Shown here in pieces: positions 23,793 through 32,370 of a stretch of 32,895 bases of DNA. A program made the position numbers and the translations under genes. The stretch comes from Pseudomonadota bacterium (GTDB taxonomy: Bacteria > Pseudomonadota > Alphaproteobacteria > Kiloniellales > JACOMY01): NCBI GenBank assembly GCA_029781795.1, contig JAKOWB010000427.1, positions 1-32,895 on the forward strand, written 5' to 3'. A model generated the notes under the pieces. That model ran no database searches, was not told the DNA's origin, and was given only the letters and a program-made list of their open reading frames with translations. The stretch's first letter is position 1; every line of letters starts with the position of its first letter.

Positions 23793-24752
23793 ATGTCCCT
23801 TCTCCAGTCCAAGTCGGTCTACAAGCCCTTCGAATACCCCTGGGCCCATGATGCCTGGCTTATGCAGCAGCGCATCCATTGGCTCCCGGAGGAGGTGCCG
23901 CTGGCCGACGACGTCAAGGACTGGAAGCAGAAGCTGTCCGCCGAGGAGCGCAATCTGCTGACGCAGATCTTCCGCTTCTTCACGCAGTCGGACGTCGAGG
24001 TGAACAACTGCTACATGAAGCACTACGCCCGTGTGTTCCAGCCGACTGAGGTGCAGATGATGCTGGCGGCCTTCTCCAACATGGAGACGGTCCATATCGC
24101 GGCCTACTCTCACCTCCTGGATACCATTGGCATGCCGGAAGCGGAGTACTCGGCCTTCCTCCACTACAAGGAGATGAAGGACAAGTACGACTATATGCGG
24201 CAGTTCGGCGTGGAGACGAAGGAGGACATCGCCAAGACGCTTGCCGTCTTCGGTGCCTTCACCGAGGGGCTCCAGCTCTTCGCCTCTTTCGCGATCCTGC
24301 TGAACTTCCCGCGGTTCAACAAGATGAAGGGGATGGGGCAGATCGTCTCGTGGTCGGTCAGGGACGAGACGCTCCATACCCAATCGATCATCCGCCTGTT
24401 CAAGACCTTCGTGGCCGAGAACAGCGAGATCTGGACGCAGGAGCTGCAGCGCGAGCTCTACATCGCCTGCGAGACCATCGTGACGCACGAGGACGCCTTC
24501 ATCGACCTGGCTTTCGAGCTGGGCGGGGTGGAGGGCCTCGATGCGGCACAGGTGAAGCGCTACATCCGCTACATCGCCGACCGCCGCCTCGGCCAGCTCG
24601 GCCTGCAGCCGCTCTATCGCACGGAGCGCAACCCGCTGCCCTGGCTCGACGCCATGCTGAACGGCGTGGAACACACCAATTTCTTCGAGAACCGCTCGAC
24701 CGAATACTCCAAGGCTGCCACCCGCGGCACCTGGGAAGAGGCCTTCGAGTAG
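23793..24752 (+). CDS. nrdB: Ribonucleoside-diphosphate reductase class I, beta subunit
   Basis: The product has 319 residues, with a weak ribosome site (AGGA 14 nt upstream of the ATG). Ferritin-like R2 ligands are visible: Asp in FTQSDVEVNN, E and H in METVHIAAYSH with the radical tyrosine in AAYSH, Glu in AFTEGLQLFAS, and E/H in VRDETLHTQS. The C terminus ends with an acidic segment (TRGTWEEAFE) that docks on NrdA. It carries the diiron/tyrosyl cofactor that starts catalysis. The tyrosine favours a class Ia-type radical over the Tyr-less class Ic. The N terminus holds no ATP cone either. A hairpin (TACCG-tttc-CGGTA) stands just before the ribosome site. Confidence 0.95.
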   Translation: MSLLQSKSVYKPFEYPWAHDAWLMQQRIHWLPEEVPLADDVKDWKQKLSAEERNLLTQIFRFFTQSDVEVNNCYMKHYARVFQPTEVQMMLAAFSNMETVHIAAYSHLLDTIGMPEAEYSAFLHYKEMKDKYDYMRQFGVETKEDIAKTLAVFGAFTEGLQLFASFAILLNFPRFNKMKGMGQIVSWSVRDETLHTQSIIRLFKTFVAENSEIWTQELQRELYIACETIVTHEDAFIDLAFELGGVEGLDAAQVKRYIRYIADRRLGQLGLQPLYRTERNPLPWLDAMLNGVEHTNFFENRSTEYSKAATRGTWEEAFE

Positions 24753-24768
24753 GCGGCTCGCATCCAGC

Positions 24769-24924
24769 CTAGGAGCGATGCTCTCCGTCGCGGTGTTCCC
24801 CGTCGCGACGGTGGCGCCGAGCGCTTCGCTCCCGCCACTCCACCGCGCCTAGCCCGGCCACCGCCAGCAGCACCAGGAGCAGCGTCCAGGCGAGCTGGGA
24901 GTTCCAGATGAGCGCGGGGTCCAT
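24769..24924 (-). CDS. Predicted 51-residue single-pass membrane protein
   Basis: From the ATG at 24922-24924 the frame reads 51 residues. A short lead ([10 protein letters not shown]) is followed by one hydrophobic helix ([18 protein letters not shown]) and a very basic, His/Arg/Asp-rich tail ([19 protein letters not shown]). AGAGGA precedes the start on the minus strand. The layout, an N-out helix followed by a cationic cytoplasmic tail, is that of a small membrane protein. It is convergent with nrdB (16 bp between stops) and divergent from nhaA. I recognise no family; the frame is short enough to arise by chance, so the call is tentative. Confidence 0.5.
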   Translation of the reverse strand: MDPALIWNSQLAWTLLLVLLAVAGLGAVEWRERSARRHRRDGEHRDGEHRS

Positions 24925-25100
24925 GGCCGGGGTCCTCTTCTCGAAGCGCCGTCAGGCGCCGGTCCGTTGCTCCATCTGGGCGGCGACTGCGGCTTTCGCA
25001 TGTCGAAGGCTTGGAAATCCCGCCACAAAGCCCACATAGCCACCCAGCCGATCGACAGCCGGCCGAGCCGCCGGGTCTGGCCGCAGGGTGGGGAGGGAGC

Positions 25101-26300
25101 GTGGACAAGGTACTTTCGGCGATCCGCCGGTTCCTGCAGCTCGAGGCTGCCTCGGGCCTGATCCTGATGGGCGCCGCGCTGGCGGCCCTCGTCATCGCCA
25201 ACTCGCCGCTGGCCTGGCTCTACGACGGGCTGCTGTCGACGCGCCTGGCCATCACTGTCGACGGCGCCGGCCTGGACAAGCCGCTGCTGCTCTGGATCAA
25301 CGACGGGCTGATGGCGATCTTCTTCCTGCTGGTCGGGCTGGAGATCAAGCGCGAGCTGGTCTCGGGCGAACTCAGCACCTGGAACAAAGCGGCGTTGCCG
25401 GCGATCGCCGCGGTCGGCGGCGTGGTCCTGCCGGCGCTGGTCTACCTCGCCGTCACCTGGAACACGCCGGAGTGGCGGGACGGCTGGGCCATTCCGGCCG
25501 CCACCGACATCGCCTTCGCGCTCGGCGTGCTGTCGCTGCTGGGCAGCCGCGTGCCCGCCGCGCTGAAGATCTTCCTGCTGGCGCTGGCGATCATCGACGA
25601 CCTGGGCGCCATCGTCATCATCGCGCTCTTCTATACCGCCAACCTCTCGCTGCTGTCGCTGGGGCTGGCCGGCCTCGGCCTGGTGGCGCTGCTCGCCCTG
25701 CGCATCGCCGGCGTGCGCAGCCTCGCGCCCTACCTGCTGGTCGGCATTTTCCTCTGGATCTGCGTGCTGAAGTCGGGCGTGCATGCCACCCTGGCCGGCG
25801 TCGCCGTCGCCGCCTTCATCCCGGCCGACCGCCGGGGAGAGGAAAGCGAGGGGCCGCTGGAGCACCTGGAGCATGCGCTGCACCCCTGGGTGGCCTATGC
25901 CATCATGCCGCTCTTCGCCTTCGCCAACGCCGGCGTGTCGCTGGCCGGCATCTCCTTCGCCAGCCTGGCCGAGCCGCTGCCGCTCGGCATCGCGCTGGGC
26001 CTGATCCTCGGCAAGCAGGTCGGCGTCATGGCCTTCGCCTGGCTGGCGACCCGCCTGCGCCTGGCTGCCCTGCCTGACGGCGTCACCTGGCGCGCCTTCT
26101 ATGGCGTCGCGCTGCTGACCGGCGTCGGCTTCACCATGAGCCTGTTCATCGGCACGCTGGCCTTCGCCGATCCGGCAGCCGGAGTCGGCGTGCGCGTCGG
26201 CGTGCTGCTGGGCTCGCTGGTGGCGGCACTGGCCGGCTGGGCCTGGCTCAGGTTTCTGCCTTCCGCTGGTGCCGCGTCGCTTCCGTCTCCTGCCCGCTGA
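25101..26300 (+). CDS. nhaA: Na+/H+ antiporter NhaA
   Basis: The product has 399 residues. I chose the GTG at 25101, preceded by GGGAGGGA, over a longer frame without membrane character. All functional landmarks of NhaA are present: D136 in ATDIAFALG, the tandem D166-D167 in [10 protein letters not shown], and K305 in LGKQVGV. About twelve transmembrane helices are visible. The protein exports Na+ or Li+ in exchange for two protons across the inner membrane and protects against alkaline and salt stress. The 3' end overlaps the convergent AI-2E transporter gene by 53 bp. The 176-bp upstream spacer contains a GCGCC-GTCA-GGCGC hairpin near 24949-24960; whether it belongs to an ion riboswitch cannot be judged by eye. 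Confidence 0.95.
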   Translation: MDKVLSAIRRFLQLEAASGLILMGAALAALVIANSPLAWLYDGLLSTRLAITVDGAGLDKPLLLWINDGLMAIFFLLVGLEIKRELVSGELSTWNKAALPAIAAVGGVVLPALVYLAVTWNTPEWRDGWAIPAATDIAFALGVLSLLGSRVPAALKIFLLALAIIDDLGAIVIIALFYTANLSLLSLGLAGLGLVALLALRIAGVRSLAPYLLVGIFLWICVLKSGVHATLAGVAVAAFIPADRRGEESEGPLEHLEHALHPWVAYAIMPLFAFANAGVSLAGISFASLAEPLPLGIALGLILGKQVGVMAFAWLATRLRLAALPDGVTWRAFYGVALLTGVGFTMSLFIGTLAFADPAAGVGVRVGVLLGSLVAALAGWAWLRFLPSAGAASLPSPAR

Positions 26301-27321
26301 CCTCGCCGTTCGCCGACATCAGGATCGCCAGCCCCCGCGTCTTGCGGAAGTGCGCCAGCACGATCATCACCGCCACCATGATCGGCACCGACAGCACCAT
26401 GCCGACCAGGCCCCAGAGCGTGCCGAAGACCACCAGCGAGACGATGATGACGAAAGGCGAAAGGTTCAGCGAGCGCCCCATCAGCGCCGGCTCCAGGAAG
26501 TTGTTCGACAGCACCTGCACCAGGCCGATGCAGAGCACGACGATCAGGAAGGGCGTGAAGCCGTCGAACTGCAGCAGCGCGAAGAGCGCCGGCCCGGCCA
26601 GCGAGATGATCCAACCGATGGTCGGGATGAAGTTGAACAGGAAGATCAGCGCCGCCCAGAAGCCGGCGAACTCCACACCGACGATCTGCAGCACGGCGAA
26701 GGCGTAGACCGCCAGCACGAGCGAGAGCAGCAGCTTGATGCGGATATAGGTCTGCAGGTCGTTGCCGATCTTGGCCAGCACGGCGCGCGCCTCGGCCTCC
26801 TTGGCAGGCTCGCGGAACAGCGCCGCCAGCTTGCGGTTGAAGCCGCCCTGCTCCAGCAGCAGGAAGAGGACGTAGATCAGCACCAGGCCGGCGTTGCTGG
26901 CGAGCGAGGCCAGCGCGCCCGCCGTGCTGCGCGCCAGGGCCTGCAGGTCGAAACGGCCGACCAGTTCGTTGAGGCCGGGCGGCTGCTCCAGTCCGAAGCC
27001 GCGGCCGACGTCCTGCAGCAGTGCATCGAACCGTGCCTCGTAGGCAGGCAGCGCGGCGGCGATCGCGGTAAGATTGCTGGCCAGCATGTCGGCGATCAGC
27101 CAGGCGAGGCCGGCGGCGGTGACCAGCGCCGCCGGCAGGCAGAGGCCCCGGGGCAGGGTCACCAGCGGCAGGCGCCGGAAGCTGGCTGCCAGCACGTTGA
27201 TCAGGAACCAGACCGCGATAGAGACCACCAGCGGCAGCAGGATCGCCTGCCCCACCACCATGGCATAGATGACCAGGGCGGCGACGCCGGCCACCAGGGC
27301 GAAGTTGCGAAGCTTGGGCAC
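26248..27321 (-). CDS. AI-2E family transporter (permease)
   Basis: The product has 357 residues from a GTG at 27319-27321, with GGAGGT 9 nt upstream. The topology fits the family: two or three helices at the N terminus ([30 protein letters not shown]), an extended soluble part (about 80-150), and a C-terminal helix bundle with the family segment [26 protein letters not shown] followed by [33 protein letters not shown]. Members include TqsA, linked to AI-2 export, and Na+/H+ exchangers. The position next to nhaA makes ion transport as plausible as signal export. Its last 53 bp are shared, in opposite sense, with nhaA. Confidence 0.9.
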   Translation of the reverse strand: MPKLRNFALVAGVAALVIYAMVVGQAILLPLVVSIAVWFLINVLAASFRRLPLVTLPRGLCLPAALVTAAGLAWLIADMLASNLTAIAAALPAYEARFDALLQDVGRGFGLEQPPGLNELVGRFDLQALARSTAGALASLASNAGLVLIYVLFLLLEQGGFNRKLAALFREPAKEAEARAVLAKIGNDLQTYIRIKLLLSLVLAVYAFAVLQIVGVEFAGFWAALIFLFNFIPTIGWIISLAGPALFALLQFDGFTPFLIVVLCIGLVQVLSNNFLEPALMGRSLNLSPFVIIVSLVVFGTLWGLVGMVLSVPIMVAVMIVLAHFRKTRGLAILMSANGEVSGQETEATRHQRKAET

Positions 27322-27449
27322 CCATCCACCTCCCGGTGCCGCAAGTGTGCCGTGCCGTCACGCCCTCGGCCAGCGCGGCGCACCGGCGGTAGCGGCGGCT
27401 GACCCCCGGCCGCGGCCTATCGGCATCGCAGCCTTTCCGCGCGGCGGGC

Positions 27450-27499
27450 TTGGCCTTCGCCCACGCGGTTGCCTATAGTGAAGGTCAATCTCACTGACC
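27450..27499 (+). promoter_or_regulatory. Promoter and operator-like dyad of the molybdo-hydroxylase gene
   Basis: TTGGCC (27450-27455) and TATAGT (27474-27479) are 18 bp apart. The dyad GGTCA-N7-TGACC (27483-27499) covers the expected start of transcription, a typical place for a repressor to bind. The gene starts at 27531. Confidence 0.5.
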
Positions 27500-27530
27500 C
27501 AAACCCTTGCCCACCGAAAGGATTCCCCAC

Positions 27531-29852
27531 ATGGGACAGTTCGGCGTCGGCCAGCCCGTGCGACGACTGGAGGATCACCGCCTCCTGACCGGCCAGGGCC
27601 GCTATACCGACGACATCGCCTTGCCGGGCCAAGCCTATGGCTATGTCCTGCGCAGCCCCATCGCCCATGCCACCATCACCCGCCTGGACGTGGCGGCCGC
27701 GAAGGCCGCACCCGGCGTGCTTGGCGTCTATACCGCGGCGGACCTCAAGGCCGGCGGCGTCGGCACCATCAAGTGCATCGCCCCGCAGAAGGGCAAGAAC
27801 GGCAGCGGCACCGTCAATCCCCCGTGGGAGGTGCTGGCCTCGGATCGGGTGCGCCACGTCGGCAACCCGGTCGCCTTCGTCGTGGCCGAAACCCTGGCAC
27901 AGGCGCGCGACGCCGCCGAGTTGATCGAAGTCGACTACGACGCCCTGCCGGCGGTGGTCGAGACCGCCGCCGCGGTGGCGCCGGACGCGCCGCTGGTGCA
28001 CGCCGAGGCGCCGGGCAACCTCGCCTTGCACTATGCGCTGGGCGACGAGGCCGGGGCCGAGGCGGCACTCGGCGGCGCAGCCAAGGTCGCGCGCATCGAG
28101 GTCATCAACAATCGCCTGGTGGTCAATTCGATGGAGCCGCGCGGCATCATCGCCGAGTACGACCAGGCGGCCGGGCGCTTCACCATGACCAGCGGCAACC
28201 AGGGCATCTTCCGCCTGAAGGGCCAGGTCGCGGCGATCCTGGGCGTGAAGGAGGAGCAGATTCACCTGGTCTGCCCAGACGTCGGCGGCGGCTTCGGCAT
28301 GAAGATCTTCCTCTATCCCGAGTATGTCTGCGCGCTGTTCGCGGCGCGCGACACGGGGCGGCCGGTACGCTGGATCAGCGACCGGCAAGAGGCCTTCCTG
28401 TCCGATACCCAGGGGCGGGACCATGTCACCACCGCCAGCCTGGCGATGGACGCCGAGGGCCGCTTCCTCGGCCTGCGCGTCGACGTGATCGCGGCGATGG
28501 GCGCCTACCTCTCCAATTTCGCGCCCTACATTCCCACCGGCTCGATGGCGGCCATGTTCTCGGGCCTCTACCGCATCCCGGCGGTCTACAGCGAGGTGCG
28601 CTGCGTCTTCACCAACACCGTGCCGGTCGATGCCTACCGCGGCGCCGGCCGGCCCGAAGCAGCCTATCTGGTGGAGCGCCTGGTGGACGAGGCGGCGCGC
28701 GTCACGGGCCTGTCGCAGCTTGAGATCCGCCAGCGCAACTTCGTGCGCCCGGCCGACATGCCCTATGACACCAGGCTCGGCCGCATCTACGATTCCGGCG
28801 ACTTCGGCCGCGTGCTGGCCGAGGCGGCCAAGCGCGCCGACTGGCCGGGCGTCGAGGCCCGGCGCAAGGCGGCCGCGGCGAGGGGCCGGCTGCTCGGCAT
28901 CGGCGTCGGCTGCTACATCGAGGCCTGCTCGGGCATCGGCGAGGAGACGGCGGTGGTGCGGGTCGACGAGGATGGCGGCGTGACCCTGATCATCGGCACC
29001 CAGACCAACGGCCAGGGGCACCTGACGGCCTATGCCCAGATGCTGAACGAGAAGCTGGGCGTCGATGTCGAGAAGGTGCGGATGATCCAGGGCGACAGCG
29101 ACATCGTGATGAAGGGGGGCGGCACCGGCGGCTCGCGCTCGCTGCTGATGGGCGGCGTCGCCATCAACCGCGCCAGCGACCGCATCGTCGAGCGGGTGAA
29201 GCAGATCGCCGCGCAGCTGTTCGAGACCGCGGTGGCCGACGTGGAGTTCAAGGAGGGCGTAGCCAGCGTCGTCGGCACCGACCGGCGGATGACGCTGGGC
29301 CAGCTCGCCCAGGCCGCCAAGGCCGGCACGCTGCCGCCGGAACTCGGCGGCGAGCTGACCGAGAGCGGCGAGTACAAGGCCGAGGCCCTGACCTATCCCA
29401 ACGGCGCGCATCTCTGCGAGCTGGAGGTCGATCCCGACACCGGCAGCGTGGCGCTGACGCGCTATACCGTGGTCGACGACTTCGGCACGGTGATGAATCC
29501 GCTGATGGCGGCCGGCCAGGTCTTCGGCGGCGCGGCGCAGGGCCTGGGCCAGGCGCTGCTGGAGCAGACGCTCTATAACGAGGACGGCCAGCTGGTGACC
29601 GGCTCCTTCATGGACTACTGCATGCCGCGCGCCGACGACATGCCCGACATCGAGGTGACCTTCCTGCAGGACATGCCCTGCAAGACCAACCCGCTGGGTG
29701 TGAAGGGTTCCGGCGAGGCCGGGGCGATCGGCGCGCCGCCGGCGATCATGAACGCGCTGATGGATGCCTTGAGGCCGCTCGGCGTCGCCCGGCTCGACAT
29801 GCCGGCGACGCCCGAGAAGCTCTGGCGCGCGATCCGCGAGGCCCGCGCGTGA
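27531..29852 (+). CDS. Xanthine dehydrogenase family protein, molybdopterin-binding subunit (CoxL-like)
   Basis: The product has 773 residues from the ATG at 27531. An aldehyde oxidase a/b hammerhead domain covers about 18-130 (GQGRYTDDIALPGQAYGYVLRSP), then two MoCo-binding domains follow. The active-site loop is AYRGAGR (368-374). True CO dehydrogenase has AYRCSFR with a catalytic Cys, so this is not a form I CoxL. The catalytic glutamate is E729 in VKGSGEAGAIG. Cofactor segments PDVGGGFGMK and GTQTNGQGHLTAYAQ are present. These enzymes hydroxylate aldehydes, purines or N-heterocycles. The FAD and 2Fe-2S subunits normally encoded beside it are absent here; the gene is followed with a 4-bp overlap by cysQ. 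The substrate is unknown. Confidence 0.9.
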   Translation: MGQFGVGQPVRRLEDHRLLTGQGRYTDDIALPGQAYGYVLRSPIAHATITRLDVAAAKAAPGVLGVYTAADLKAGGVGTIKCIAPQKGKNGSGTVNPPWEVLASDRVRHVGNPVAFVVAETLAQARDAAELIEVDYDALPAVVETAAAVAPDAPLVHAEAPGNLALHYALGDEAGAEAALGGAAKVARIEVINNRLVVNSMEPRGIIAEYDQAAGRFTMTSGNQGIFRLKGQVAAILGVKEEQIHLVCPDVGGGFGMKIFLYPEYVCALFAARDTGRPVRWISDRQEAFLSDTQGRDHVTTASLAMDAEGRFLGLRVDVIAAMGAYLSNFAPYIPTGSMAAMFSGLYRIPAVYSEVRCVFTNTVPVDAYRGAGRPEAAYLVERLVDEAARVTGLSQLEIRQRNFVRPADMPYDTRLGRIYDSGDFGRVLAEAAKRADWPGVEARRKAAAARGRLLGIGVGCYIEACSGIGEETAVVRVDEDGGVTLIIGTQTNGQGHLTAYAQMLNEKLGVDVEKVRMIQGDSDIVMKGGGTGGSRSLLMGGVAINRASDRIVERVKQIAAQLFETAVADVEFKEGVASVVGTDRRMTLGQLAQAAKAGTLPPELGGELTESGEYKAEALTYPNGAHLCELEVDPDTGSVALTRYTVVDDFGTVMNPLMAAGQVFGGAAQGLGQALLEQTLYNEDGQLVTGSFMDYCMPRADDMPDIEVTFLQDMPCKTNPLGVKGSGEAGAIGAPPAIMNALMDALRPLGVARLDMPATPEKLWRAIREARA

Positions 29853-30646
29853 GCACGGCCCGCGAGCCCGGCGGCAGCGCCGACGACCAGGACCTGCTGG
29901 CGGTGCTGACGCTGATCGCCGAGCGCGCCGGCAAGATCGTGCTGAAGCACTACGTCGCGCTGGAAACCGAGGTGCGCACCAAGGACGACGCCTCGCCCGT
30001 CACCGACGCCGACGAGGAGACCGAGGACTTCCTGCTGGAGGCGCTGGCGACCCTCACCCCCGACATCCCCGTGGTGTCGGAGGAAGCGGCCTCGGCCAAC
30101 GGGCTGCCGGTCAGCGCGGCGCCGCGCTTCTGGCTCGTCGACCCGCTGGACGGCACCAAGGAGTTCCTGTCGAAGAACGGCGAGTTCACGGTGAACGTCG
30201 CGCTGGTCGAGGGCGGGCGACCGGTCGCCGGGGTGGTGCATGCCCCGGCGCTGGCCATGACCTGGGCCGGCGCCGGCCCGGGCAGCGCGCGCTTCTCGCA
30301 GACCGACCAGCCGGCCATGGGCATCGCCACGCGCGCCATGCCGGCCGAGGGCGCGACGGTGGTGGCCAGCCGCCGCCACGGCGACAATGCCGACCTGGAG
30401 CGATTCCTCGCCGGCTACAAGGTCGCGGCGATGAAGAACGCCGGCTCCTCCCTGAAGTTCTGCCTGCTGGCCAGCGGCCAGGCCGACCTCTATCCGCGCT
30501 TCGGCCGCACCATGGAGTGGGACACGGCGGCCGGCCACGCCGTGCTGCTGGCGGCGGGCGGCCGGGTCGAGACAGTCGAGGGCGCGCCGCTCGGCTACGG
30601 CAAGCCGGGCTTCGAGAACCCCTACTTCATCGCCTACGGACGCTAG
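29849..30646 (+). CDS. cysQ: 3'(2'),5'-bisphosphate nucleotidase CysQ
   Basis: The product has 265 residues from a GTG whose last bases form the stop of the preceding gene (GTGA overlap), so translation is coupled. The inositol-monophosphatase fold is fixed by its metal motifs: EEAAS near residue 78, DPLDGTKEF near 98 (DPxDGT) and MEWDTAAGHAVLLAAGG near 222 (WDxAAxxxL). CysQ removes the 3' phosphate from PAP to give AMP, which relieves feedback in sulfate assimilation and spares exoribonucleases. The link with the molybdo-hydroxylase is positional only. It converges on the ParA-type gene, 9 bp apart. Confidence 0.93.
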   Translation: MSTAREPGGSADDQDLLAVLTLIAERAGKIVLKHYVALETEVRTKDDASPVTDADEETEDFLLEALATLTPDIPVVSEEAASANGLPVSAAPRFWLVDPLDGTKEFLSKNGEFTVNVALVEGGRPVAGVVHAPALAMTWAGAGPGSARFSQTDQPAMGIATRAMPAEGATVVASRRHGDNADLERFLAGYKVAAMKNAGSSLKFCLLASGQADLYPRFGRTMEWDTAAGHAVLLAAGGRVETVEGAPLGYGKPGFENPYFIAYGR

Positions 30647-30655
30647 AGGTCGGCG

Positions 30656-31288
30656 CTAGAACCCCAGCTGCTCGCCGATTTCCTTCGCCAGCGCCTGCAT
30701 CTCCTGCGCGGCGGCGCCTCTGGGCGCCAACTCGCCGACTGCCTTGCCCTCGCTCAAGGCCGCGGCGAAGGCGGCGCGGTTGCCGAGTCGCGTGGTGGCG
30801 ATCGGCACCTGGAAGCTGGCCAGCAGCGCGGCGATCTCGTCCGCCAGCTTGCCGCGCGGCGGCATGCGGTTCAGCACCAGCAGGAGCGGGCGCTTGGCCT
30901 GCGCCGCGATCACCAGGGTCGGACGCGTGGCCCAGAGGTCCATGGGCGAGGGCTGCACCGGCACCACCACCAGGTCGGCGGCGGCGATGGCCTGCTGCGG
31001 CGCGGTCTGGGTGTGCGGCGGCGAATCGACCAGCACCAGGTCGTGCGCCCGCTTCAGGCGCGCCGCCTCGCGCCCGATGTCGAGGCCCTCACCGCTCAGC
31101 ACGGACAGGTCATCGCCGACGTTGGCCTCGCGCTGGCGCGCCCAGAGCGAGAGCGAGCCCTGCGGGTCGGCATCCAGCGCGGCCACCGCCAGGCCCTGGC
31201 GGCGGAAGGCCACGGCCAGATGCGCCAGCAGCGTGGTCTTGCCGGCGCCGCCCTTCTGCTGCGCCACGGTGACGACCTTGCCTGCCAT
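30656..31288 (-). CDS. ParA/MinD-type ATPase
   Basis: The product has 210 residues from the ATG at 31286-31288, with GGGGAGAG upstream. A deviant Walker A motif KGGAGKTT (12-19, signature Lys12 and Lys17) opens the protein. ALDADPQGSLSLWA (switch I) follows near 38, and LVLVDSPPHT (Walker B) near 84. It lacks a DNA-binding N-terminal domain and there is no parB gene beside it, so it belongs to the small orphan ParA group that places cargo such as chemoreceptor arrays, carboxysomes or plasmids on the nucleoid. The cargo here is unknown. It is divergent from the Sua5 gene. Confidence 0.88.
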   Translation of the reverse strand: MAGKVVTVAQQKGGAGKTTLLAHLAVAFRRQGLAVAALDADPQGSLSLWARQREANVGDDLSVLSGEGLDIGREAARLKRAHDLVLVDSPPHTQTAPQQAIAAADLVVVPVQPSPMDLWATRPTLVIAAQAKRPLLLVLNRMPPRGKLADEIAALLASFQVPIATTRLGNRAAFAAALSEGKAVGELAPRGAAAQEMQALAKEIGEQLGF

Positions 31289-31398
31289 CGCTCTCTCCCC
31301 GCCTGCCGCCTGGAGCCCCACGCATTGTGCAGGTGCAGCATGATCGGCTCAAGCGAAGGCTGGCGCCGGCCGGCCGCCTCTGCCAGAAAGCCGCCGCG

Positions 31399-32361
31399 AT
31401 GGACGAGAGCGAGATCCGGCGGGCGGCGGAACTGCTGCGGGCAGGCGACTTGGTCGCCTTCCCGACCGAGACGGTCTATGGCCTGGGCGCCGATGCCACC
31501 AACGACACTGCGGTCGCCCGCATCTTCGCCGCCAAGGGGCGGCCGAGCTTCAACCCCCTGATCACGCACTACGCCGAGCGGGCCGCCGCGCAGCGGCAGG
31601 TGCGCTTCACCCCGCTGGCCGAGCGCCTGGCGGAGCGCTTCTGGCCGGGCTCGTTGACCCTGGTGCTGCCGCGCCGGAGGGACAGCGAGGTCTCGCTGCT
31701 CTGCTCGGCCGGCCTCGACAGCCTCGGCGTGCGGGTGCCGCGCCATCCCCTGGCCCTCGCCCTGCTGCGCGCGCTGGACCGGCCGCTGGCGGGACCCAGC
31801 GCCAATCCCTCGGGCCGCGTCAGCCCGACCACGGCCGAGCATGTGCGCGAGGGCCTGGGGGACAGGGTGGCCCTGGTGCTGGACGGCGGCCCCTGCCCCG
31901 TCGGGCTGGAATCGACCGTACTGGACCTGACCGGCGAGCGCCCGCTGCTGCTGCGCCCCGGCGCCGTCACGCGCGCCGAGCTGGAGGCGATCGCCGGCCC
32001 GCTGGGTGCGCCGGGCGAAGGCCCGCTGAAGTCGCCCGGCCTGCTCGCCAGCCACTACGCGCCAAGCCTGCCGATCCGTCTGGAGGCGAGCGATGTGGCC
32101 ACCGACGAAGCACTGCTCGCCTTCGGCCCAAACCCGCCACCGGGCGCTGCCCGGACGCTGAACCTCAGCCCCGCCGGCGACCTGGTCGAGGCGGCGGCGC
32201 ATCTCTTCGCCTACCTGCGGGCGCTGGACCGCCCCGGCCTCAAGGGCATCGCCGTAATGCCGATTCCGACCGCAGGGCTGGGCGAGGCAATCAACGACCG
32301 CCTGCGCCGCGCCGCCGCGCCCCGTGGCCAGGCCCTGCCCATCGCCGGCCAGCCGTCCTAG
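31399..32361 (+). CDS. sua5: L-threonylcarbamoyladenylate synthase, Sua5 type
   Basis: The product has 320 residues from the ATG at 31399. The YrdC domain (1-200) shows FPTETVYGLGADA near 23, AAKGRPSFNPL near 44, and PSANPSGRVSPT near 135. The extra C-terminal Sua5 domain (about 215-320), introduced by the conserved SPGLLASHYAP, separates it from the short TsaC. It makes threonylcarbamoyl-AMP from threonine, bicarbonate and ATP for t6A37 of ANN-decoding tRNAs. The gene is followed after 9 bp by the FAD oxidase gene in the same direction, so the two may be co-transcribed. Confidence 0.95.
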   Translation: MDESEIRRAAELLRAGDLVAFPTETVYGLGADATNDTAVARIFAAKGRPSFNPLITHYAERAAAQRQVRFTPLAERLAERFWPGSLTLVLPRRRDSEVSLLCSAGLDSLGVRVPRHPLALALLRALDRPLAGPSANPSGRVSPTTAEHVREGLGDRVALVLDGGPCPVGLESTVLDLTGERPLLLRPGAVTRAELEAIAGPLGAPGEGPLKSPGLLASHYAPSLPIRLEASDVATDEALLAFGPNPPPGAARTLNLSPAGDLVEAAAHLFAYLRALDRPGLKGIAVMPIPTAGLGEAINDRLRRAAAPRGQALPIAGQPS

Positions 32362-32370
32362 AGTGCCGCC

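Noticed and set aside
24925..25100. An ion-responsive riboswitch before nhaA.
   Set aside because: A short GCGCC/GGCGC hairpin is visible, but I could not match it to a known motif by eye. A covariance search with the Rfam nhaA-I model would decide.
27417..29411. A minus-strand frame of 664 codons antisense to the molybdo-hydroxylase gene.
   Set aside because: It has the His/Arg/Gly-rich composition typical of antisense frames in GC-rich genes and covers a gene with clear cofactor motifs on the other strand.
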